Below, one piece after another: positions 1 to 5,230 of a stretch of DNA of 10,261 bases. Within the stretch, counting starts at the first letter, position 1, and every line of letters begins with the position of its first letter. The DNA lies in contig CAYSIX010000153.1 in NCBI GenBank assembly GCA_964431205.1, forward strand, positions 1-10,261. Reading direction: 5' to 3'. This DNA is from CAYSIX01 sp964431205. GTDB taxonomy: Bacteria > Planctomycetota > Phycisphaerae > Phycisphaerales > Phycisphaeraceae. The notes under the pieces are model-generated. The model was given only the letters and a program-made list of their open reading frames with translations, did no database searches and was not told the origin of the DNA. The position numbers and the translations under genes were made by a program.

Positions 1-350
1 AGGCCGAGGTCGAACGCGTCGACGTCGCCGTCGCGGTCGAAGTCGGCGCGGTACCAGGGTTGAGCAAAGACCTGCCGGCGGCCGTAGGGGGTGTACTCGT
101 AGCGTTCGACCAGCCGGCCGGACTCTTCCACGAGGCCCATGACGTTGTAGTTGGCGTCCTGCATGGCGTAGAAGTGCCGGGTGCAGTTGTTGTGGCTCAG
201 GGTCGGGGCGAGGTTGTGGCTGACCTGGACGAGCTCGTCGATGTAGCCCAGGCCCCAGACCAGTTGCTGGATCGCCTTGTCCGAGCCGTTGCGGATCTCC
301 ACGATGGACTGCTGATTGTAGTAGTAGTGGTCGGTGCGGTCCAGATCGGC

Positions 351-362
351 GGAGTTTTTGAC
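351..362 (+). repeat. Target-site duplication, left copy
   Basis: GGAGTTTTTGAC, identical to 526-537. On the minus strand it encodes V-K-N-S of the RHS frame (GTC AAA AAC TCC), so the original target was RHS coding sequence. Confidence 0.85.
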
Positions 363-381
363 AGGGTGAAGACATATACCC
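362..381 (+). repeat. Left terminal inverted repeat of the MITE
   Basis: CAGGGTGAAGACATATACCC. It matches the reverse complement of 507-526 at 19 of 20 positions, the mismatch being A/T at the 15th base. The last bases ACCC can pair with the internal GGGT, so each end can also fold alone. Confidence 0.88.
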
Positions 382-506
382 GATTCTCATGTGACAGGCG
401 GCCAAAGCCCGAAAGGAATAAGTTGGCCTCGGTTTTCTGGCCTCCAGTCGTTAGGCTCTCACGAGCTCAGAATGAGGTCGGCGCTGACCTCGTTCGGAGT
501 GACGGT

Positions 507-526
507 GGGTAAATGTCTTCACCCTG
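507..526 (-). repeat. Right terminal inverted repeat of the MITE
   Basis: Read on the minus strand this is CAGGGTGAAGACATTTACCC, the partner of 362-381. The outermost C/G is shared with the flanking direct repeat, so the element edge is ambiguous by one base on each side. Confidence 0.88.
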
Positions 527-537
527 GAGTTTTTGAC
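526..537 (+). repeat. Target-site duplication, right copy
   Basis: GGAGTTTTTGAC, identical to 351-362. It directly follows the RHS codons for YDGLGRRITRT when read on the minus strand, and precedes the inverted end of the element. Confidence 0.85.
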
Positions 538-622
538 GGTTCGGGTGATGCGGCGGCCCAGGCCGTCGTAGGCCATCTCGGCGACGACGGCACGCTTGCG
601 GGTTGACATCGTGATGCCGCGT

Positions 623-883
623 CTACCCGCCCCGCCGCCGTCTTAGCACGTACGCCGCCAGGGACAGCAGGCCGGCGAAGCGGTAGGTCGGGTCCACGTA
701 GCGCTGGAGCACGTAGAAGGCGAAGTAGTAGGCGCGGGCGAAGGCCCAGACGGTGACGCCGAGCAGCGAGGCGGTGCGCAGGTTCGGCGAGTCGATCAGG
801 ATCAGCGTCGCCGCGCTCAGGCCCAGCAGGACGAACAGGGCGGCCTTGGCGCAGAGCAGTCGCGGGTTGCGGATCTCGGCCAT
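623..883 (-). CDS. Small membrane protein, 86 residues, function unknown
   Basis: The start is the ATG at 883, preceded by GGGAG with a 5-nt spacer, which gives MAEIRNPRLL. Longer upstream frames lack comparable support. Two hydrophobic segments are visible: residues about 13-31 (AALFVLLGLSAATLILI) and about 38-58 (ASLLGVTVWAFARAYYFAFY). A third amphipathic stretch near 67-80 follows the motif RYVDPTYRFAGL, and the protein ends in RRRRGG. The basic tail and short loops suggest an inner-membrane protein with a positively charged cytoplasmic end. I recognise no enzymatic motif. It ends 13 nt before the start of the RHS fragment on the same strand. That junction is probably where the RHS gene lost its 5' end. 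Confidence 0.75.
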   Translation of the reverse strand: MAEIRNPRLLCAKAALFVLLGLSAATLILIDSPNLRTASLLGVTVWAFARAYYFAFYVLQRYVDPTYRFAGLLSLAAYVLRRRRGG

Positions 884-1083
884 GGCGTCTCCCGGGCCCC
901 AGTGTCCTCGGCGGGCGGCCGGGCACAAGTCGGGCGGCGCAAACGGTCGGGCGCGAGGCACCGGGCGGCGGGCCGACCGGAAACGCTGCGGCCGGCCAGA
1001 CGCCCGCCCCACCCGAGCGGCCCCGCTGAGGTTCAAGCTGACCCGCCGCCAGATTCGCGCACACAAGGCTTGACCCCGCCGAT

Positions 1084-1104
1084 CGCATGACCTAACATCA
1101 TGCG
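1084..1104. promoter_or_regulatory. Perfect inverted repeat CGCATGA-N7-TCATGCG
   Basis: Seven-base arms at 1084-1090 and 1098-1104 are separated by CCTAACA. Dyad symmetry with centres 14 bp apart is typical of a dimeric repressor operator. It lies about 200 bp upstream of the leftward membrane-protein gene. The hexamer TAACAT (1093-1098) sits inside it. Operator function is inference. Confidence 0.4.
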
Positions 1105-1225
1105 AACCATGACGGCTTGGCCGTCTGCCCGCCGCCGCCCGAAGACGATCCCGTTTTCTGTTCCCGGCTCCCTGACCCCTTCTGTGCTCAAGCCTCAGGA
1201 CGCAAGCCTCATGCCTTCGCGGCCA

Positions 1226-1241
1226 TCGCCCCTTCGGGCGA
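1226..1241. other. Small hairpin, 6-bp stem with CTTC loop
   Basis: TCGCCC (1226-1231) and GGGCGA (1236-1241) flank CTTC. On the plus strand it is followed by AAATCAGG, so it lacks a T-run and is not a convincing rho-independent terminator. Its role is unknown. Confidence 0.3.
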
Positions 1242-1260
1242 AATCAGGGACTTCCCCAGG

Positions 1261-1304
1261 GGGGTGACGTCACCCTGACACGGGGGTGACACCGGGGTGA
1301 CACG
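1261..1304. repeat. Four tandem 11-bp units with a TGAC core, in helical phase
   Basis: The units are GGGGTGACGTC, ACCCTGACACG, GGGGTGACACC and GGGGTGACACG, with TGAC starting at 1265, 1276, 1287 and 1298, exactly 11 bp apart. The first unit with its neighbour forms a perfect 14-bp palindrome, GGGTGACGTCACCC (1262-1275). An isolated fifth copy, GGGGTGACAC, lies at 1363-1372. Eleven-bp direct repeats are the architecture bound by OmpR/PhoB-type winged-helix response regulators; on the minus strand the core reads GTGTCA. The array ends one base before a TATAAG hexamer. The repeat itself is seen directly; the regulator class is inferred. Confidence 0.7.
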
Positions 1305-1305
1305 C

Positions 1306-1311
1306 TATAAG
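1306..1311 (+). promoter_or_regulatory. Possible -10 element TATAAG next to the repeat array
   Basis: TATAAG matches TATAAT at five of six bases and stands out in this GC-rich background. It has no good -35 hexamer at 16-18 bp; the 11-bp repeats occupy that place, as at activator-dependent promoters. It could serve the aldolase with a leader of about 220 nt, alongside the closer TATACT. Confidence 0.35.
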
Positions 1312-1417
1312 ATCTTTGGTCATTGCTACTTATGCATTTTGCATTGGTAGGGGGGGTACCGGGGGGTGACACGGAGCATCGCACAATACAGAAGGCAAGA
1401 TGGGCAAGGAAGAAGAG

Positions 1418-1435
1418 CGGCGGGCAGGCCCGCCG
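1418..1435. other. GC hairpin, 7-bp stem, tetraloop CAGG
   Basis: CGGCGGG (1418-1424) pairs with CCCGCCG (1429-1435). It lies between the possible upstream promoter and the aldolase start, with no T-run after it. It may attenuate read-through or be incidental in high-GC sequence. Confidence 0.3.
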
Positions 1436-1526
1436 GCTAAACGCGACGTTTGTGGTCGTCGCCGGGCGTTCGGGTGCATGTGCAGGGCAAGTCCGCAAGC
1501 GTCGGTGGCGGCCGGGCCGACGGGGC

Positions 1527-1532
1527 TATACT
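1527..1532 (+). promoter_or_regulatory. -10 element TATACT, leaderless layout, threonine aldolase
   Basis: TATACT is followed by six bases (CGCACC) and then the ATC at 1539 proposed as the start. This puts the expected transcription start on the first base of the coding sequence. pdxA has the same geometry (TACGAT, six bases, ATG). No convincing -35 hexamer is visible. Confidence 0.55.
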
Positions 1533-1538
1533 CGCACC

Positions 1539-2621
1539 ATCAACCGCGCGACCCACGAGCCCGACACGCTGCTGCACTTCGCCTCGGACAACGCGGTGGG
1601 CATGTGCCCCGAGGCGCTGGAGGCGACGATCCGCGCCAACGCCGGTGCGGCGCCGGCCTACGGGGACGACGCCTGGACCGCCCGCGCCGCCGACCTGGTC
1701 CGCGACCTGTTCGAGAGCGACTGCGACGTGTACTTCACCTTCAACGGCACGGCGGCGAACTCCCTCGCCCTCGCCTCGATGTGCCAGAGCTACCACAGCG
1801 TGATCTGTCACCGCGTGGCGCATATCGAGACCGACGAGTGCGGGGCGCCGGCGTTGTTCTCGCACGGCTCGCGTCTGCTGCTGGGCGACGGGGAGGACGG
1901 CAAGCTCACGCCCGAGGCGATCGAGGCGATCGCGTGCAGCCGCAGCGACATCCATTTTCCCAAGCCACGGGTGGTGAGCCTGACGCAGCCGACGGAGGTG
2001 GGCACGGTGTACCGGCCGCAGGAGCTGGCGGCGTTGGGGGAGGCGTCGAAGCGGCTGGGTCTGCGGGTCCACATGGACGGGGCGAGGTTCTTCAACGCGG
2101 TGGTGGGGCTGGGGGCCACGCCGCGGGTGCTGGCGCAGGAGGCGGGGGTGGACGTGATGACGCTGGGGGCGACGAAGGCGGGGGCGGCGGTGGGCGACGC
2201 GGTGGTGTTCTTCGATCGCCGGCTCTCGACGGAGTTCGCGTACCGGTGCAAGCAGGCGGGTCAGTTGGCGTCGAAGATGCGTTTCCTGGCGGCGCCGCTG
2301 ATCGGGCTGCTGGAGGGCGGGGCGTGGCGTCGTCACGCGGAGCACGCCAACGCGATGGCGGCGCGGCTGGCCGAGCGGCTGACGGCGGTCGAGGGCGTGT
2401 CGCTGCTGCACCCGTGCGAGGCGAACGCGGTGTTCGTGCAGATGCCGGCGGCGGTGTCGCGGCGGCTGCGCGAAGGGGGCTGGAGGTTCTACGACTTCGT
2501 GGGCGGCGGCGGGGCGCGGTTCGTCTGCTCGTGGGCGACGACGGCGGAACACGTCGACGCCCTGGCCGAGGCGGTGCGGCGCGCCACGCCGCGGGCGCAC
2601 TCGGTCGCTCCGGGTTCATGA
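1539..2621 (+). CDS. Low-specificity L-threonine aldolase family protein (PLP-dependent)
   Basis: Family members are cytoplasmic fold-type I PLP enzymes that split threonine or allo-threonine into glycine and acetaldehyde. Visible signatures, numbered from the 1539 start, are FASDNAVGM near 14-22, AYGDD, FTFNGTAANSLAL, the cofactor-holding HMDGARFFNA with Asp180, and TKAGAAVGDAVVFF with Lys213 as the expected Schiff-base lysine. The length of about 360 fits the family. The start is unusual. The frame is open upstream to TTG 1323, ATG 1332 and GTG 1452, but third-position GC is 19 of 29 codons from 1452 to 1538 and 30 of 30 just after 1539, and family similarity begins about 11 codons in. I therefore place the start at ATC 1539, six bases after TATACT. 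It converges with the metalloprotease gene. The family is near certain, substrate preference is not, and the start is moderately supported. Confidence 0.93.
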   Translation: MNRATHEPDTLLHFASDNAVGMCPEALEATIRANAGAAPAYGDDAWTARAADLVRDLFESDCDVYFTFNGTAANSLALASMCQSYHSVICHRVAHIETDECGAPALFSHGSRLLLGDGEDGKLTPEAIEAIACSRSDIHFPKPRVVSLTQPTEVGTVYRPQELAALGEASKRLGLRVHMDGARFFNAVVGLGATPRVLAQEAGVDVMTLGATKAGAAVGDAVVFFDRRLSTEFAYRCKQAGQLASKMRFLAAPLIGLLEGGAWRRHAEHANAMAARLAERLTAVEGVSLLHPCEANAVFVQMPAAVSRRLREGGWRFYDFVGGGGARFVCSWATTAEHVDALAEAVRRATPRAHSVAPGS

Positions 2622-2633
2622 GTCCTCGGGAGG

Positions 2634-2656
2634 CGGAGCGCGATGCGACGGCTCCG
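2634..2656. terminator. Weak hairpin between convergent genes
   Basis: CGGAGC (2634-2639) and GCTCCG (2651-2656) enclose an 11-nt loop in the 42-bp gap between the two convergent stop codons. It has the right position for a bidirectional terminator but no T-run on either strand. Confidence 0.3.
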
Positions 2657-2663
2657 GCACGGT

Positions 2664-3386
2664 TCACACGAGGCGGCGGGGTGCTCGGCCGAGCGTCACC
2701 GCGACGAGCAGCAGGCCCATCGCGGCGCCGGCGATCGCGGCCGTGGGCGTGGGGATCACCATGTAGTGCGCCCGAGCCATCATCTTGTCGCGCTCGGAGG
2801 GCGCGACGTAACCGCTCGACGGTGTAAACCCAGGGTCCATCGCGTGGATGCGCTCGTTGCCGGGCCCGCGCGTCGGGTCTTCGTCCAGTCCGAGCACGTG
2901 CCCGAACTCGTGCGTGGCCAGGTTCTTCATGAGGTTGGCGTTGCCCAATGCGCTGTTGAGGATCTGGATGGTGGAGCTGTCGATCACGCCGTGCGCCGCG
3001 TCGGGCGGGTCGAACAGCGGCGAGGTGAGCGTGTTGCCGCGCAGGTCACCGGGCAGGGTGTCGACCAGGTCGATGTTGACGAAGTTGGTCGCGTTGTCCG
3101 GCGGCTCCTGGTCGTCCTTGAACTGGACGGTGATCTTGGGCAGCAGGTCGTCCCATGCCCGGATGCCCATTTTGAAGTTCATGCGGTCGTCGCCGGCCAG
3201 GCCGGTGGGGATGAAGAGCATGATGGTGCTGGGTTCAGGCCAGCTGGCGGTCTGGGCGGGCAACTGCGGGTTGCCTTGGCTGTCGGTGTTGAAGTTGATG
3301 GAGTTGGCCGGGGCGCGGGGTGCGGCGGCGAGGGCGGAGGCGGCGGTGAGCCATGCGACCGTCAGACGCCGTTGGGCGGGTGCCAT
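2664..3386 (-). CDS. Secreted zinc metalloprotease with PEP-CTERM-like anchor
   Basis: The start at 3386 is fixed by a strong AAAGGAG (3399-3393) six bases upstream. Residues 1-28 form a signal peptide: basic MAPAQRR, then a hydrophobic alanine-rich core, with cleavage probably near APA-N. The catalytic motif is HEFGHVLGLDED at 159-170, with His159, His163 and general base Glu160; IHAMDPGF at 180-187 supplies the Met-turn Met183. This is a metzincin/matrixin-like HExxHxxGxx core, but the usual third histidine (position 169) is Glu, with Asp on both sides, as in snapalysin-type variants that use an acidic ligand. The C-terminus, VIPTPTAAIAG then a hydrophobic helix and RAPRRLV (210-240), resembles an exosortase-processed sorting tail, so the product is likely exported and surface-anchored. 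The substrate is unknown. At 240 residues it is short and has no extra domains. Confidence 0.85.
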   Translation of the reverse strand: MAPAQRRLTVAWLTAASALAAAPRAPANSINFNTDSQGNPQLPAQTASWPEPSTIMLFIPTGLAGDDRMNFKMGIRAWDDLLPKITVQFKDDQEPPDNATNFVNIDLVDTLPGDLRGNTLTSPLFDPPDAAHGVIDSSTIQILNSALGNANLMKNLATHEFGHVLGLDEDPTRGPGNERIHAMDPGFTPSSGYVAPSERDKMMARAHYMVIPTPTAAIAGAAMGLLLVAVTLGRAPRRLV

Positions 3387-3392
3387 GGGAGG

Positions 3393-3399
3393 CTCCTTT
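3393..3399 (-). promoter_or_regulatory. Strong ribosome binding site AAAGGAG of the metalloprotease
   Basis: It sits six bases before the ATG at 3386 and is the best Shine-Dalgarno sequence in the window. It contrasts with the leaderless-type genes nearby and decides the start of the protease. Confidence 0.8.
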
Positions 3400-3441
3400 C
3401 GGTGTTGAGATGTGCGAGACGGGTCGGGGAAGTGGGCGCGT

Positions 3442-3480
3442 GGGCCGCCGGGGGCGGTGTCCGCGTGAGGCCGGCGGCCC
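3442..3480. other. Perfect 10-bp inverted repeat with nested hairpin, protease leader
   Basis: GGGCCGCCGG (3442-3451) pairs with CCGGCGGCCC (3471-3480). Inside the 19-nt loop, GCGG TGT CCGC (3454-3464) forms a second stem. On the minus strand a weak -10-like TATCCT (3492-3487) would start transcription about where the stem begins, so the structure would form the 5' end of the protease mRNA. It could also help end transcription from the upstream nuclease-like gene. No T-run follows. Confidence 0.45.
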
Positions 3481-3516
3481 GGAATCAGGATACCGGGGAG
3501 GATCGGCGGGCGGAAT

Positions 3517-3529
3517 CGGGTAAAACCCG
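3517..3529 (-). terminator. Short hairpin CGGGT-3-ACCCG after the nuclease-like gene
   Basis: It lies about 30 nt past the stop of the 4229-3558 gene on the minus strand, reading CGGGTTTTACCCG then ATT. Stem length is only five pairs and there is no true T-tract, so this is a weak end-of-operon signal. Confidence 0.3.
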
Positions 3530-3557
3530 CGCGAGTGGGGCGGCGACGAGTTGGCCG

Positions 3558-4229
3558 TCAGACGCCGCGGATGCCGAACACGGCGGCGGCGCACCAGCGG
3601 TTGCCGATGCGGTCGGTGATCTCGAAGCCGCGCACCGCCGGCGCCGCCACGGGATAGCCGCGATCGAGGCAGCGGCGGTGCCAGGCGGCCAGGTCGTGCT
3701 CGGCGACGGTCCGGGACTCGGTGAACAGCACGAGCAGCAGCCCGCCCATGCGGATCAACCCGTCGTTCCAGATCTTCTTGACGTCGTGGGCGACGGGGCT
3801 GAACAGCTCGGTGGAGTACCGTCGGAAGGGGCCGGAGGTTTCGTATTGGGCGACGGTCTTGACTTCGAGCCAGCAGGCGTCTTCGGGGTCGGTGGCGGGG
3901 GTGTGGGCGAAGAGGGTGCCGCGGAGGTCGGGGTCGCGCAGGGGCAGGCCGTTGGGCGTGAGCACGAGGTCGCAGCGCAGGCCCTCGGACTTGCGGGCGC
4001 GGTGCCAGTCGCCGGGGTAGCGTTGCTCGGGCCAGACGCCGAAGCCCTCGGCGAGCAGGGCGTCGCGGAGGATGGGGTGCAGGCGGAGCTCGTCGAGCGC
4101 GTCGAAGCCGTAGACGGCCTGCTCGGCGTCGTCGTCGCGGGCGCGTCGGCGGAGCCCGGCTTCCACGGCGTCGGCGATGTCAGAGGGACGAAAGAGCATG
4201 GGCGAACGAGTCACAGAATGGCCGCGCAT
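3558..4229 (-). CDS. PD-(D/E)XK nuclease-fold-like protein, function unknown
   Basis: Numbering is from ATG 4229 (223 residues); GTG 4247 and ATG 4199 are alternatives, and none has a clear Shine-Dalgarno. The C-terminal two thirds carry GFGVWPEQRYP (62-72), RCDLVL (85-90) and CWLEVKTV (119-126). Asp87, Glu122 and Lys124 make the D...ExK constellation of the PD-(D/E)XK fold, with Glu68 as a possible extra acidic residue, and there is a long insert between the Asp and ExK strands. The later KKIWNDGLIRMGGLLLVLF reads as an amphipathic helix and a buried strand. Restriction, repair or a structural role are all possible; no methylase or other defence gene is near. It starts six nt after the stop of the CNNM/CBS gene and belongs to that unit by spacing. 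That it is a protein gene is secure; the fold is an inference from motifs. Confidence 0.75.
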   Translation of the reverse strand: MRGHSVTRSPMLFRPSDIADAVEAGLRRRARDDDAEQAVYGFDALDELRLHPILRDALLAEGFGVWPEQRYPGDWHRARKSEGLRCDLVLTPNGLPLRDPDLRGTLFAHTPATDPEDACWLEVKTVAQYETSGPFRRYSTELFSPVAHDVKKIWNDGLIRMGGLLLVLFTESRTVAEHDLAAWHRRCLDRGYPVAAPAVRGFEITDRIGNRWCAAAVFGIRGV

Positions 4230-4234
4230 GAGAG

Positions 4235-5230
4235 TCACCAGCTCCACAGTTCACCCGTGATCGGTTCGACCAGGTCCTTGACGGTGACGATGCCGAGCGG
4301 TCGGCCGTTGGGATCGGTGACGACCGCCAGGCCGATGTGTTCTCGCTGCATGCGACCGAGCGCGGTGCGGAGGGGCGTGTCGGGAGTGAAGACGGTCGGC
4401 GGGAGCATGAGCTGGTCGAGGGGAGGACAGGCGTCGCGGCCGAGGCGCAGCGCCTCGTCGACGTGGACGACGCCGACCACGCGACCGCGTCGATCGACCA
4501 CGGGCAGGCGGGAGCGGCTGTGACGATCGGCCAGCTCCCAGAGGCGGTCGAGCGAGTCGGTCGCGCGGACGCGGATCACGTCCGCCCAGGGCAGCATCTC
4601 GTCGATGACGCGGCGATCACTGAGTTCGAGGACGCGCTGGACGATCGCGGACTGATCGTCACTGACCAGGCCGTAGCCGACGCCCTCGCGGACGAGGTGC
4701 TCGACGTGGCGGCGCGGGTGTAGGGTGGCGCGGGCGTCGCGTTGGCCGAGCAGGCGCATGATGCCGGTGGTGAACAGGCCGATGAGGGGGACGAAGCCGG
4801 TGACGGTGAACAGCCAGCGCGAGGCGATGAGGACGGGTGTGAGCGGATACATGAGGCGGTCGGCGTGCGCGGCGAAGAGGTCTTTGGGAAGCGTTTCGCC
4901 GAAGATGAAGAGAAGCGGGGTGATGATGAGGGTGGTGAGCACGAGGGTGCCGATCAGGCCGACGCCGGCGGCGTCGAGCAGCGCGGTGAGGCCGGCGGTG
5001 CCGAGCTGGTTGGCGAGGTTATTGCCGATCAGCAGGGTGGTGAGGAGAACGGTGGGTCGTTGGACGAGGCGGTGCAGGGCGGCGGCGAACGGAGCCTGCT
5101 CGTGCTCGAGGACCTGGAGCCGAATGCGGTTGAGCCGGTACGCGCCGGTCTCGAGGCCGGAGTAGAGCGCCGAGGCGGCGAAGCCGAGCAACATCAGGCC
5201 GGACCAGAAGATGGTGTGCGGGTCGATCAT
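4235..5230 (-). CDS. CNNM/CBS membrane protein lacking the CorC domain
   Basis: The family comprises inner-membrane cation (often Mg2+) transport or efflux-related proteins. The order is an N-terminal CNNM (DUF21) region at about 1-165, with SGLETGAY (24-31), GNNLANQ (69-75) and FGETLPK (110-116) among hydrophobic helices, and then a cytoplasmic CBS pair at about 207-262 and 272-327 (RLPVVDRRGRVVGVV; GLAVVTDPNGRPLGIVTVKD). The protein stops right after the second CBS at GELWSW. The CorC/HlyC C-terminal domain found in its upstream paralogue is missing, and since the stop is clean this looks like a natural short form rather than a break. The ATG at 5230 overlaps the TGA of the upstream gene (ATGA), which implies coupled translation. 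There is no Shine-Dalgarno. Transport specificity cannot be read from sequence. Confidence 0.93.
   Translation of the reverse strand: MIDPHTIFWSGLMLLGFAASALYSGLETGAYRLNRIRLQVLEHEQAPFAAALHRLVQRPTVLLTTLLIGNNLANQLGTAGLTALLDAAGVGLIGTLVLTTLIITPLLFIFGETLPKDLFAAHADRLMYPLTPVLIASRWLFTVTGFVPLIGLFTTGIMRLLGQRDARATLHPRRHVEHLVREGVGYGLVSDDQSAIVQRVLELSDRRVIDEMLPWADVIRVRATDSLDRLWELADRHSRSRLPVVDRRGRVVGVVHVDEALRLGRDACPPLDQLMLPPTVFTPDTPLRTALGRMQREHIGLAVVTDPNGRPLGIVTVKDLVEPITGELWSW

Larger units (their letters stand above)
362..526. mobile_element. MITE-like non-autonomous insertion element (about 165 bp)
   Basis: The element is bounded by inverted ends CAGGGTGAAGACAT(A/T)TACCC (19 of 20 identical) and flanked by a direct repeat, GAGTTTTTGA, or up to 12 bp if the shared edge bases are counted. 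No convincing reading frame lies inside. Instead it is structured: GGCCAA 400-405 pairs with TTGGCC 423-428, GAGGTC 474-479 pairs with GACCTC 486-491, and each end is itself a GGGT...ACCC mini-palindrome. Base composition is visibly less GC-rich than the surrounding genes. Its deletion restores the RHS frame exactly, which is strong evidence for insertion. A 10-12 bp duplication is in the range known for the IS4 family (IS231 group), so mobilisation by an IS4-type transposase elsewhere in the genome is possible. I do not recognise the end sequence, and no transposase is in the window. Confidence 0.85.
1..609 (-). pseudogene. RHS/YD-repeat protein, 3' fragment interrupted by a MITE; dockerin-like tail
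   Basis: Read on the minus strand, 609-538 gives an ATG-initiated piece containing YDGLGRR, and 350-1 gives HYYYNQQ, VWGLGYIDELV, FYAMQDANYNVMGLVEESG and YEYTPYGRR. This is the hallmark order of an RHS-repeat-associated core. The protein then passes directly into RADFDRDGDVDAFDLGL, a D-x-D-x-D-G calcium-loop pattern like planctomycete dockerin/EF-hand segments, and runs off the left edge. Between the two pieces lies an insertion. The upstream frame entering it reaches TAA at 453-451, and the downstream frame has TGA just upstream, so no intact protein is made. Removing one 12-bp repeat plus the insert joins the halves in frame. The 5' end is also missing: full RHS proteins usually exceed 1000 residues, whereas here an in-frame TAA lies about 30 nt upstream of the ATG, inside the end of the neighbouring gene. 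It is probably a displaced RHS 3' tip. The family call is secure; the dockerin call is moderate. Confidence 0.88.
884..1538. other. 655-bp gene-poor region upstream of the threonine aldolase
   Basis: It separates the leftward membrane-protein gene from the rightward aldolase. It holds a 7-7-7 inverted repeat (1084-1104), a small hairpin (1226-1241), an 11-bp-period repeat array (1261-1304), an AT-richer patch about 1306-1350 containing ATGCA-TTT-TGCAT, two G-runs around a KpnI-like GGTACC (1350-1366), one more GGGGTGACAC (1363-1372) and a 7-bp-stem hairpin (1418-1435). A short ATG frame at 1109-1270 has no recognisable product. No tRNA or known RNA is apparent. Confidence 0.6.

Noticed and set aside
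60..512. Plus-strand frame across the RHS fragment and MITE
   Set aside because: It is the complement of a recognisable RHS core and crosses the insertion boundary.
1109..1270. 52-codon ATG frame after TAACAT in the gene-poor region
   Set aside because: It is rich in Pro, Ser and Arg, has no ribosome site, matches nothing I recognise and runs into the repeat array.
1350..1366. G-runs flanking TACC as a possible G-quadruplex
   Set aside because: There are only two long runs. A four-tract structure requires splitting them, and no regulatory context singles it out.
1400..2827. Plus-strand frame from ATG 1400 with an AAGG-like site, overlapping the aldolase
   Set aside because: After a plausible-looking start the translation becomes Gly/Ala/Arg-rich, out of frame with the clearly real threonine aldolase.
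2643..4523. Long plus-strand frame opposite the protease and nuclease-like genes
   Set aside because: It is antisense to genes with a signal peptide, a catalytic motif and a ribosome site. Its own translation is low-complexity Gly/Val/Ala/Arg.
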